64,000 nt of DNA, from contig NC_090967.1 of assembly GCF_040807025.1 (NCBI RefSeq), positions 5,330,001-5,394,000 of the forward strand, given 5' to 3'. The notes under the pieces are model-generated. The model was not told where the DNA came from and ran no database searches. It saw nothing but the letters and a program-made list of their open reading frames with translations. A program made the translations under genes and the position numbers. Below are positions 28,601 to 40,260 of the stretch, one piece after another; position 1 is the first letter of the stretch, and every line of letters begins with the position of its first letter. The stretch comes from Struthio camelus. Taxonomy: Eukaryota > Chordata > Aves > Struthioniformes > Struthionidae.

Positions 28601-31600
28601 TCTATGGGCCACCAGGCTGTGGAAAAACAGCTGTGATGTGCAAACTATCTGAGCAGGTGCAAGCTGTTTTAGGGCAAGACACTGTGGTTGTGATTCGTTT
28701 GCTGGGGACATCCCAGCTCAGTTCTGCTATTCACAGCCTGCTGAGGGACATTTGTCTCCAAGTGTGCTTAGCTTTTGATTTGCCACCACCTCCAAACCAA
28801 ATCAACCAGGCTCGCAGTGATTTAGTCTTGTTCCTCAGTAACCTCCTCCTCACTGTCTCACATTGCAGCACACAGACACTGGTGTTGTTCCTTGACTCTG
28901 TGGAGAGATTGTTTCCTTATGATGGTGCTCACAGATTCTACTGGCTCCCAAAAGATTGCCCCCCAAAGGTCCACATCATCATTTCCATTTCCACAACAGA
29001 GCATGATATTCTGAAAGCTCTCCAACACACTGTGCCTGAGGCTGAGGCATACTTTGAAGTAGGACCCTTATCTAGTGAGGAAGGTGAGGAGATGCTAGAG
29101 ATACTCTTCGCAGCAGACAGACGGCAGCTGAGCCCCGCTCAACAGGCTTATCTCTGGCACAACTTCCCCAGTGGTGGGCAACCCCTGCTCTTTAAGCTGG
29201 CTTTCCACGAGGCCAGGAAATGGGCATCTTACACTTCACCTTCAGAACTAGTGATTGCTAGCACAGCCCAGGAAGCCATGCACCATCTGTGTGAGGGATT
29301 GGAAAAGTCACATGGCACAGTCCTTGTGGCCCATGCGCTTGGCTACATTGCTTCCTCACGGTGAGTATTACTGTACTTCTCATGAAATGGCTTCTATTTC
29401 CTGACTGTTCATAGGGAATCTCTGCCTAAACACAGCGAAAACCAGTAGAAGGTCTCAGTTGTTCTAGCCTGTGAGGTCTTTATGCATATATTTATCAAGC
29501 ACAACATTCCTCTTACACCTGGAAGCCTACCTAAAATACTGTCTTGAAGGGAGATGTTCTGGGATTATTTGGAAAAGAAAATCTATCTCCATTGCTTGTC
29601 CAGGGCATAAGCTCTCAGCTGGGACTGCCATAAGTGCATGTAAGCTAGCGAGATTCTTGGTGACTGGTGCTTTTGAACTGCCAGAGGGATCCTCACCATA
29701 ATGCACCACTCACCCTCCCACTATAGAAATCACTGTAAACAGTAACGAGGAGGATAAATAATCTCCTTTCATGTATCATACTTCACTTGCAGAAACGGGC
29801 TGTCAGACATGGAGCTAAAGGACATTTTATCCCTTGATGATGATGTTCTTTCAGAGATTCACCACTGCCACTTTCCTTCAAGTAAAAGTGTCCTGCGCCT
29901 TCCTCCTCTCCACTGGGCACAGCTGCGCAGTGACATGGGAGAGTGCCTGGCAGAACGGAAGGCAGATGGCTTCACCCTTCTTGGCTTTGCACACAGGTAC
30001 TGCTAGAGGGCAGAGAACAAGATGCCAGTCCTCTGAGACGTTCTCAGCCTCGGCTTTCGGGAACCCTGCCTAGAATCCTCTCAGCTCTTAAACTCTATCG
30101 GGGCTGAAGTTGAGGGAAAAATCCAGCTCTAGCTCCCCTTTCCGCTACCTCTATTGTTTTTTCCCTTTCCAGGCAATTTGTTGAAATGGTACAGAATCGT
30201 TATCTATCAAAACAAGACCAAATCAAGCGGCATTTTCTCCTAGCAGATTTCTTCAAGGGGACTTGGAGCTGGGGAATGAAGAAACCTCTTGTATTACCAA
30301 ACTTTAGCAGGACTCTGAATGCTGACAGGAAGGCGAGGAATACCAGCAGACACGTCCATACCTGTAGGCTCTGGACCAGGGCTCTGAGTCTCCAGAGTGC
30401 AGGACAGGGTCTGAAATCAGAAGACAATGGAAATAACAGTAAATGATACTATTCAGTGCTTTCAATAATGATTAAGAAATAAATTTTTTTTTTTTTTAAA
30501 CAGAGCTATCGCCAACCAAGGAGATCTACAGTAAATTTACAAACTTTGTCATGCAGTCTGCATATATGTAAAAGTCTACTTCAGTGAGGAAGGGAATAAT
30601 CTATTATTAACATCTGTAGAAAGGCAATCATAGTCTTAAACTACAGCAAGAGAAATTTAGAATCATGAAAACAATTTCCTAAGCAAAATGAAATAGCCTG
30701 GAAGCACACTATCTGTCACACTGTGACAGCATCTAGAACTGAAATTGTAGAAGCAGAGAGATTAATCCATAAGCCACGTCTCAAATCAACTGTTCTGCTA
30801 CTCCCGCTCTTCCTAGGTAGCCCCTCAGCCACTCTGGTTCTCTGATACTGTTGCTAATCGGAGGAAGCTGAGTGAATTGCCATTTCACTTACTTGGTGCA
30901 GGAAGAATTGAGGAGCTAAAACAGGACGTGTTGGGTAAGGACTGGGCAAAAGGGGTTATACAGTGCTTTGCAGAAGCACGAGTCATGCCTACAGCCACAG
31001 GTAACGGCAGTGCAGAATCTCAACCTTTCTGCATAGCATCAATAATCACCGTGAGAAGGAAGCTTGAAAAAAAGCTTCAAAACAAACCGTCATCCTAGAA
31101 CTATCACCACACTCCTTTCGTACCTGAAATAAACGCTCTAGATTCTCCCAAAGCTGAGAAGGAAACATTAATTCCACTGTTGGTGGCTGCTAATCTTTCT
31201 ATACCCTCCCTGCCCCCAAAAGTATTTTTCAATCTCAGTTTCTTAAAAATTACTGTCCAGTCTCAGATTTGATAATTCTCTGCTCTAATAGTACTTCTTT
31301 CTGCAGGGAATATGAACTGGATCAGCTGTAAAACAATTGCCTCTGGAATACAGAGTGTTGTTGATGACTTTGCGATGTGTACTGAACAGATCGACTGTCC
31401 AGAATTACATCTTGTGCAGAACACTCTTCTCCTTTTGAAACCCGCAGTCAGCAGTATAGACAGCCTCGAGGGTAAGAGCTGTGTCCAAGTGACAGAGAGA
31501 TGCACACGTCCACCTGGGGGAAAGAAATGGGTTTTTCCTTTCCAAGTAAGAACACTTTTCTGAGGAATTACAACTAGTGACAAAATTCTCTCTTCTGGGA

Positions 31601-34600
31601 TCCATCAAAAGACTTATAAATGCCTCATTCTGGTAGGGCCTCTGTATAGGAACCTGAGGTTTCTTCTTTGCCACTAGGTATTCGGTCTATTTGATTAGAG
31701 CAGTTTGCCTGCTGCCCCTCTTCCAGTATAAACACCTATTAGCAATCTAGATTCCCTTGCAGCTTTAACATTAACAAGAGGAAAGAATACACAGTGCTGC
31801 TCCTCTGTTTTCTCCTCAGAGTCTCCATTCCTTCCTCAAGGAAAAAATCCTGTCACTCCATTAAATTTGTCTGCCTTTCACACTGCAGCCTTCCCTATAT
31901 TATCTGAGTCCTTGGCCAGATAAGGACACCTTTTAGCCACTCATTTTGGTTCATCATGCACTGTTCATTATGTACATACACTGTACATCACATTGAATGC
32001 AACCACAGTAACTCTCACAGGCCCACCACAGTCATGTTCTAAAACTCTGCGTCTTTGCCCTCTTAGGATTGAGTATACTATACACAGAAGTGCTGGCCAG
32101 GCTTCTTTTTCTCATGCCTTCTTACCCTGATGTGATTGGGAAGCTGTGCCAACAGTGTGTAAGCTGGTTCAGTGTCTGTCCCTATCCTGTTCTCATTCCG
32201 TTGTCTGGATTTCTCCAGCCACCCGGTGGGCCCCTGAACACAACGCTCACCGGATTCCTCAAAGGTAGGATATCCCTCACTGGGGATATATAGCCCTAGA
32301 ATACATCTATTCACCCATTTGTTATGAATAAGAGTGAAATAACAATGATAAACTAATAAATAAATAAAGCAAGAAAGAGAGAACATATATTTCTGCAGAA
32401 ATAGAATTTGGCCTGTGAGCTTACACAAAGGCAGGATAAAGGTCCGTTCGCCTTCATGTTCAGTCATGCACCAGTTCCACTGGCAATTGCTTTAACAAAT
32501 GAGGATGCAGAAAGTGGGTCATTTTGTCGCCAGGACAACAAAAGCACACACTGACCTAGATATGTCCAAGGGAACCTAATCTTGCTCTTGGCACAGTCTA
32601 CAGGGTTCAGTCAATACAAGGGGTTCCCAGTTAGGGAAGCACAGCGCAGCAACAGTCCCAGATTGTCTGGTTTTTGTCTGCAGTATCTGGAACAGCCTTT
32701 CCCTTTTGTGTTTCACTGCAGGCGTCACAGCAATGGCACTTAGTTCTGACTACAGGCTGCTGGTGGCAGGTTCCCAGGATGGCTCAGTGCTTGTCTGGAA
32801 TATGGAAATTATCGAGATGCTGCACACCTTGCCTGGGCACTCTGGTGAGCCTTCCCTTTTTCATGGCTGGAGTGCTTTCTTCATGTCTGAAGAGAGCTCT
32901 GACTGCTCTCTTGAGCTCTAGGTACACAGACACCTCCTAGTTGCCAGCATTCTCCTAATTGCTGGAAGTGCTGAGAATCCCAGGTGTTGCTAATTCTCTT
33001 CTCTTATTTTATAGCTGAGGTGAGGTGTGTGAAAGTGTTTGGAAAAGGAACCTGTGCTGTTTCAGCTGCCATGGATCACAGTCTGCGCATCTGGAATCTG
33101 ACTTCTGGCAGAGCACAGTTTGTTATCCAGGATACCCACTTGGAAGAACAGCCTTCAAATTGCCTTCATGTGGATGAGAGGCACATGATTGTATATTCTT
33201 CCTCAGATACAAAGGTATGGAACTTAGGGACATTTCTTAACGTAAAGAATGCTGAAAGGACAAGAATGTAAGAAGTCACAGAATCATGAGGGTTGTAAGT
33301 AGAAAAGCTACCTCGGTCCTCTCTACTCCCATCTTTTTGCCACCTTTTTTACTAGGTTAACGCTTGGCACCTGGAGACAGCAGAACTCATCTTCCAGATT
33401 TCTGGAGAGGCGACAGATGCGTGGATGTGTTCTGCAGTATGCAGCCCAAGGCTGATGATTATGACTATGTCTGAAGGAGGAACGCTGAGTCTGTGGAACA
33501 GCATCACCGGCGAGCTGCAATCTAGACGTCAGCTATTAGGGCTGCAGGAAGAAATATCAACTGCTGGTGTTCTCATCCAGAAGCAAGGGAAGATGATAGT
33601 GGGATTTAGTGGAGGATCTCTATCCATGGTACATATCTCTCTTTCAACTTTCTTGTAATATTTCAAGGATCTGAATCCTAAACAATACTAATTCTGTGGT
33701 ATGCCATCTCATCCATTTCATTCTGTTGCACCAGTATCTGCCTTTATCATCATAAGCAATTTCTGACGACATATTTTCACATTTCATTCAATTTTCAGGC
33801 AGCCACAGCAACGTGATCTGGCTCTGCCCTTCTTTATCCACCTCTCTGTCACCAGCAGTATGACCGTGGGGTTCCACCGTTGCCAGTGGTTCTGTTCCCA
33901 ACTCTGCCACAGATTTGCTTCATGACTGAGCAAAGTGTTTTCTAATAGGGCCTTAGTTCCTCCAAACCAAACTTGTACATCCTGCACCTGCCAATGCATT
34001 GTCTGATCACAGACTGCATCAAACTGGATCCCTTATCGGAAGGCACAGAACAAATGTTCTGCATAGCATTCCTAGGAAGGGTGAAAGGGATGGGCTGAAG
34101 AAAGACTGTCATCACGCAGTCGTGAAATAAAACAAAATGCAGTTCCTACACACCATGCAGAATTGTGCTGAGCCAGGCAACGAATTTGGTCACCAGTGGG
34201 CCTTCCTTCTTCATTTGGAATAAAGCACCATCCTCAGACTTCTGCATCCTAGTTCCTAAAAGAACAAGGATAAAGCTCTATGTCCTGTTGCACATACAGC
34301 TCTGTCCAATACTAAGAGGTGAAATTAAATTATTTCACTGCTAATCTATCCTCTTTCTTTCAAAGGAAAGGCAGCTTAGCTATCCTAATGTCATGTTTAA
34401 CTCTGTCTTATTTTTGTGCAGATCTCTTCTGATGGGAACAGTCTGCTAGAGAAGCTTCCTGGAAGGGTTGGCTTTGTGGTGGCATCAGAAGATGAGTCCA
34501 TTCTTGCTGCAGGTTTAATAGTGCCCATTCCTTAGGAAAGTTTTAGCAATAGCTCCTCTCTCACATGCCAAGCATCTTTTAAATGGGGAGCGGGACGTGG

Positions 34601-37600
34601 GACTTTCCATTAGCCTGATCTTTTTAATCTATTGTGCTTAAAGGAGTAACAAGAATTGGGTTAAATTCACTCTGTGCAGACTTAGAACATTGTCCATGTA
34701 CCAGGAGCCCTATTTCAAGGCAGCAAGTGAGATAAAAGCAGTGAAAAGAATTTATGCCGGCATGGGTATCTAAGCTATCCTTAGCGCTCACCTTTAAAAA
34801 CATAGGTATTAAATGATGAGGAATACGCACAGGCACATGGTGTTGTAGGGGATTAGAGACTTCCTCAGATCAATAAATCAGTAACTAACATTTTGTTTTA
34901 GGCTTTGGGGAACACGTGCGAGTGTTTCTGGCTGACTCAAAGGGATTCCACAGGTTGCTAGCAGCAGATTTGGAACATGAAGGAATGGTTCATACAGCTG
35001 TTATATCTCCTGACAACAGCATAATTGTTACTGGTTCTGAAACTGCATCTATCCAGGTAGGAAGGAAGGCTGGGCAGCTTCCCAAGCAGAACATCTCTTA
35101 CAAATACAACTCATAGAATATGCCCCTGATCCAATAAGGTGCTTATCTTGCTCCCCAGCAACTTGTTTTGGGGATGGATTTACAGTTCTGAGGATGTTTC
35201 TTGTAGTGCCATGCTTCTAAAAAGATGACCGTTTACCCTACTTCTCTTTACTGCTTCAAGCCTCTCTGCTCTCTCTCTATTTTTGGCACTGAATGGAGAG
35301 CATGTTATCAATTCAGAGAGCCAGCCTTAAGCCAGTGTATACCCAGGACCTGAAATACAATTTTATTTCTAAAATATTTTAAATTTGATCTCCTAAAAGC
35401 TGCCTTGTTACCAGTCTGAAAGGCAGACATGGAATATATAACATCTGGAGAACCACCTCTTTTCAGAGAAAGAGGTAAATACCCAGTACAGCCCCAAAAA
35501 TGCAGGATCTAATTAGGGATCTTCCAGAGCAAAGGCAGCAAGTGAATAGCTCCAGATACTTTAAATATTTGTTTAAGAGTAACTTTGTATTGGTAGTTGC
35601 TCAATATCCTGTTTTCTAGATTAGGAGTAGGTTATCATCATGTGACTTTACTTATGCTTCTGTACAAGTCAGTGAAGATCTGTTGTTTCACCTCTTAAAT
35701 AAGGCTAGAGAAAAAACAGTCGCTCAGGTCCTGACTTCTCCCTCCAATTTTTTCCAGGTGTGGAGTCTAACAGACCAGGGTTTGCGGACCGACAGGCTGG
35801 ATGGCATGGGGGCACCAGCAACCCTCTTAGCCCTGTATGACTGCACTTTGGTCTCTGCCTCCTCCAGCGCACCATATCTAAAAGTGTGGAACCTCATTTA
35901 CGATCAGCAGCAGAAAACCCAGGCACCTGTCCCAGAGACAGGCTGCACTGCACTGTCGCATGGTGGGAACTATGTCTATTTTACCCAGCCTGAAGAGAGA
36001 CATAAAGTCATCATCTGGGACACCACAGAAGGTGAACTGCATCTCAGAAACACCGTGGAAAATTAAGCCTGCATATGGGGTAGGAGAGAAACAGAGCAAT
36101 TGGTGGAAGCAGTGAAGGCAGAGTTAGTTTCTGAGCATGTGTGACAAAGACAGTCTGCTCCTTTCTGCTTTTCCTAAGCATGAGATTCAAAAGAACAGGA
36201 TTCAGGCTTCGAAAGCTTCTTATTCTCCTCTCCAAAGTTTCTGTCTAGAATAGCTTATTATTTTGACAAGGGAAAAATCTGAAATACGAATAATATACAA
36301 ATAACTTCACAAACAAGGAGCCATCCTGAACCCCACCTGATGGGACATTCACATGCAGGTGCAATAAGAACAGTCTTGCTGATTTCCTTCTCTTTTTACA
36401 GGTGCAGTGTGTGACACACTGGACACCTCTGCCCAAGTGAGATGCCTGGAAATAGCTGAGCAAAACCAGCTCCTTTTCACTGGGCTTGTGTCTGGAACAG
36501 TCCTTATCTTTCCACTGAATTCCAGGCAGGATGTAGCATGCATCCCACCTCCAGAGTCACAGAAACCAGTCAATGATATCGCAGTCAACAAGAGAGAAAA
36601 GCAGCTGGCCATAGCATATGACGATTTAGTCCTTGTGCTGGATATTATCCCTGCAGATCCATGCCCAGTGATCACCAGGCCCACCTACACCTTTTATACC
36701 CAGATCCCTGGCTCTCTGGTTTCCAGTGTGGCTGTCCTCGCAGATTACAGAGTCCTCTACGGCATGACTAGCGGGGACTTATTCCTTTATGACTGCCCTC
36801 AATCCGCAGTATTTCCTTTGGAAGCTCACAGAAGCCAGATCTCCTGTTTGGAAAGCAGCCATGGAGAGCAGTGGGCGCTCAGCAGATCTGAAGATTCTCT
36901 GCAACATCTCTGGGACTTGGAGTTTTGTCAGCAGGAACATGAGATGCACTATTATAAGGTACTTCACTGACAGAGAGGGAAGACAGTGTCTATGGTCAAT
37001 TACTGCCGTAAGCTATCACAGAGGATTCAGTTCACAGGAATCCCAGCTCTTAAAGAGAATACCCAAATCCTGTACAGAGCTGTTCCAACTGACAAGCAGC
37101 AACCTCTTTTTAGCAATTTAGGTCTGATTTTAAAGCAGCCGTATAATCTAGATGCACTGTTAAGGTATCCAGGTCCAAAAATGCTGTCAAAGTAAATGCG
37201 TGCTGTTAATACCATTCTGACACTCAAACATAAGTCATAGGAGTTATTTTTTTAGATCTTATTGTTGGTCATTTGCTTTGTTTAAGCAACAGAAGGTGTA
37301 AATAGGGCCAGCTCAGGGGAATTCAGTAAAACAAAAGCAGTGAAGAATGCTGAATGTATTCTGTTAATCTTTCACCTGACAATATACCATGGTTGAGTCC
37401 AAACTACTCCTTTCCACAGGTGGAAAAATGGGTTTTTGTGTGATCATATTAGGCTTTCTTCTGCACAGCTACAGGGTGCTTCACAAGCTAAGGGCCTAAG
37501 GACGTTTCCCACCCTCCTTCCAGGACTGCTCTGCCTTGTAAAAACCTTTATTTAGTTATACTTTCACCCCTGCTCTTAAGGACTGAATAACTGCTGAATG

Positions 37601-38822
37601 CTCTAAGGCTTCTTCATCTCAACCTATGTTTATCAGTATAACAATCTAATCCTAACCATCATCCATTTTTTAGCCTGCGTCCCTCCTGAAAGGCATTCGC
37701 TGTGCTTGCTTCTCAAAAGATGATAAATACTTGTACACTGGAGCATTGGATCAGTCCATTACAGTCTGGGATGTTGCAAGTGGTGAGTAATTTTGAATTC
37801 CAGCAATTATGAGAAACAAGTATCTACTACTCCCTGTATTTAAACAGGCTTATACCATTCTTTATGTTGTAAGAAGGGAAACATGCCATACAGCAACAGC
37901 TGGTGCACAGATACTCATTTGGTTGAGTATTAGAGCAGAAAACAGCCAAATATCTTGGCCAAAGAAGTCTGCTGATGAACAAAGGTGACTTTATTAGGCT
38001 ACAGTTACTTCAGAACATGCGCTAAGCTTCCCTTTTCTAGGTCCCTACAAGTATCCTACAACTACCTGCCTGGATTCCCTAACTTGTATCATTGCAATAA
38101 GAAACTGCAATAGGGAACATGTATCCCACACGATTACCAGAACTGAAAGTAGAACATTATTGAAGCCAGAAGTAGTATATCATAATTGTGACAAGAAGCT
38201 GCAGTTACAGAACTTCAGTAGTAAGCATTCGAGCACACAGAAGGGGAAAGCATTCTGGGTTTAAATACCAGCATCAAATTTTATGGCAAAGCAAGCTAAC
38301 ATCTCCGTAAGTTTCTGCGAAGTAAAACATCAATAATGTTCTAAGGAGAATAAATAATATGGCTCATTATTCCCCCCTCCTCCTCCTCCCTCTTCATTTA
38401 ACATCAGTGACCTAATTTCACTGAATCCAAACTGCCTGGTGACAAGGGACCATGTGAAGATAGTGACATGTTTTAAGTGGTCTCCTACCACACAGCAAGT
38501 CCTTTCCTGTATTCTGCCCTCGCTTTCTGTAGGTGCCTTACTAGCCGCACAGTGCATATACACAACTGCTAGCAGAATGGTACCAACTGCAGATGGGTTT
38601 GTTGCAACAACACAACTCGGCTATATCATTCACGAGCGGTTTCACTGTCCTCAGAACGCATCTCCTCAGTATAACCCCCTCCAGAACATCACGGCAACGT
38701 GTACAGTAAAATCCAGAAAGAAAGAAGGGGGAAACTTGAGCAAGCAACAATATAACCAAAGAAGCTCTTCTGGGAACCTGATTCGTACCAACAAGCTCTC
38801 TCAAATCTGCTCAGTGATATAA
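22601..38822 (+). CDS. NWD1: NACHT and WD repeat domain-containing protein 1
   Basis: NWD1 is a cytosolic STAND-type ATPase joining a NACHT domain to WD40 repeats; mammalian work links it to androgen-receptor levels and to neuronal and hepatic functions. Nineteen exons: 22601-22709, 24918-25003, 25705-25821, 27422-27710, 28088-29360, 29793-29996, 30173-30332, 30817-30934, 31307-31471, 32067-32264, 32722-32844, 33015-33214, 33356-33628, 34422-34512, 34902-35056, 35758-36031, 36402-36958, 37674-37782, 38533-38822. The frame closes at 1596 aa (human about 1564). The N-terminal module (VRVFLSSVFSD, then FEVIDLRWGI, CLEEIEACQ, LLGDCYGH) is the DUF4062-like head of TEP1/NWD proteins. Walker A GPPGCGKT is at residues 374-381 and Walker B LVLFLD ends at 470. 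WD40 units (e.g. DGSVLVWN, DHSLRIWN, DQSITVWD) fill about 910 to 1510. The intron after 30332 has a GC donor. The exact start Met (22601, or in-frame 22646) is less certain. Confidence 0.93.
22710..24917 (+). other. NWD1: NWD1 intron 1
   Basis: 2.2 kb intron between the VFLSSVFS exon and the DMATERETL exon; joining them restores the family motif across a split Asp codon (G|AC). Several open frames of 60-118 codons lie inside (e.g. 23351-23626, 23637-23993). They show no homology I recognise and no convincing splice sites, and I do not call them genes. Confidence 0.65.
25822..27421 (+). other. NWD1: NWD1 intron 3
   Basis: 1.6 kb intron between the exon ending SAGPTFI and the exon beginning GLLGDCYGH. 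It includes a (GGCA)n tract near 27343-27358. No other element recognised. Confidence 0.7.
33270..33330 (-). mobile_element. Possible short CR1-like LINE 3' relic
   Basis: The run cacagaatcatgagggttg followed by a purine-rich stretch and 'acctcggtcc' resembles the reverse complement of the conserved 3' end of avian CR1 LINEs. Only about 60 bp is recognisable, in NWD1 intron 12. Chance similarity cannot be excluded. Confidence 0.35.
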
Positions 38823-38929
38823 ACAGCAAAGATGACAAGGATTAGGCATCATAAGCATCCAGGGTAGAGCCTACAGGTTTCTCTTTCCATCTGCTATATT
38901 CTTTTGCCTTAGTGTTTTAGAATTACAAC

Positions 38930-38935
38930 ATTAAA
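38930..38935 (+). terminator. NWD1: Candidate poly(A) signal of NWD1
   Basis: ATTAAA lies 108 bases after the NWD1 stop codon and about 160 bases before the SIN3B CpG island. It is the best placed signal, though a variant hexamer. Confidence 0.4.
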
Positions 38936-39089
38936 TGCCGCTGAAAATTCCCTTACTGTGGTTATTCAGAGTCTTCTGATATCTTGGCATCGTCCAACAG
39001 CTGTCACGCACCACAGCGATAATCACGTAACACAGGTAAGTAAGCAAAAAAATCACGTTTCATCCAGCTACACCAAAGCCGAAACCAGG

Positions 39090-40260
39090 ACTCGGCTTCT
39101 ACCGCGAAGGGCGGCCGAACGACGGATCAGCAGAAGTTGCCAGCGGGCGCTCGGCACCGAGGCCTGCCCGCGCTCAACCTCCCTCCTCCCCTGCGAGCAG
39201 CACCGCTTCCCGGTACACCGGGAGCTCCGGACACCGCCGCCGCCGCCCCACACCTCCGGTGACCCGCCCCGACCGCACCGCTCACCGGGGTCGGGGCCGC
39301 CGAGCGGCCGCCTCAGCCGCGCGCCTCCCGCCATGACGGTTGAACGGCCGGAAGCGGTGCCGCGCGCCGACGCTCCCCGGGCCGCGCCGACGGCGGCCGC
39401 GAAGGTTCCGAGCCGCGCCGGGCTGCGCCTCGGCGTTCCGCGCCGCCCCGCTCCGTGCAGCGCGGGCGGGCGGGCGGGCCCGGCGGCGCCGTGCGCGCTG
39501 ACGCAAGGCGCTCCGCACGCGCTGACGGGGGGGGGGGAGGGGGGCGCTCCTGCCCGCTGCCCGACTCCCAACATGGCGGCGGGGGGCGGCGGCGGCCGGG
39601 GGGGCAGCGCCCCGCGCTGGGGCGGCGGCGGCGGCGGCCGGGCCGCGGCGCAGGAGAAGCTGCCGGTTCACGTGAGTGCGGCGCCCCGCGACCGTCGCCG
39701 TTTACCTCCCCTCCCCCCTTCGCCCGCAGGGCCGCTCCCCGCCGCCCTCGACCCTCCGGGAAGGCCCTGCCCGCCCCGCCGTGACCTGCCCCGCCCCGTC
39801 GGCAGGGCCGAACCCGCCCCCGGGGCCTGCCCCCCGCCGGTGCCGCGGGGTGTCCCGGCGCCTCCCCCCCCGCCGGCGCCGTGGGGCGCCCTTGCCCCCC
39901 TTTTCCCGGGACCGTGGGGCGCCCCGGGGCCTGTGCCCCCCCCCTCCCCGGTGCCGCGGGGCGCCCTGGGTCCCGGCCCTCCCCCGTCCCGTCGGGTCTC
40001 ACCCGCGTCTGCTCCCCGCAGGTGGAGGATGCGCTCTCCTACCTGGACCAGGTGAAGATACGCTTCGGCAGCGACCCCGCCACCTACAACGGCTTCCTAG
40101 AGATCATGAAGGAGTTCAAGAGCCAGAGGTAACGCCTGGGCCCCCCCGCGGGGCCCCTCGACCTGTGCGGGGGCCCCTCGGCCCTGCGGGGTCCCCCCAG
40201 CCTTCACGCCGGCCTTCCGCCTCCTCAGCCACACAGGCCACCGTGCTGGTCCTGTCCCCC
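39090..40260. promoter_or_regulatory. SIN3B: CpG island promoter of SIN3B
   Basis: About 1.2 kb of dense CpG covers SIN3B exons 1 and 2. It contains an ETS-like CCGGAAG near 39350. The start codon is embedded in CCCAACATGGCGGCGG (about 39567-39582), a strong YY1-type element overlapping the initiator ATG. NWD1 ends only about 270 bp upstream of the island. Confidence 0.8.
39567..39582 (+). promoter_or_regulatory. SIN3B: YY1-type site over the SIN3B start codon
   Basis: AACATGGCGGC matches the YY1 consensus and includes the initiator ATG at 39573-39575. YY1 sites downstream of the start site are typical of TATA-less housekeeping promoters. Confidence 0.55.

Noticed and set aside
38958-40055. 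365-codon plus-strand open frame across the SIN3B island
   Set aside because: GC artefact that runs over SIN3B exon 1 and intron 1; the conserved SIN3B exons account for the real coding sequence.
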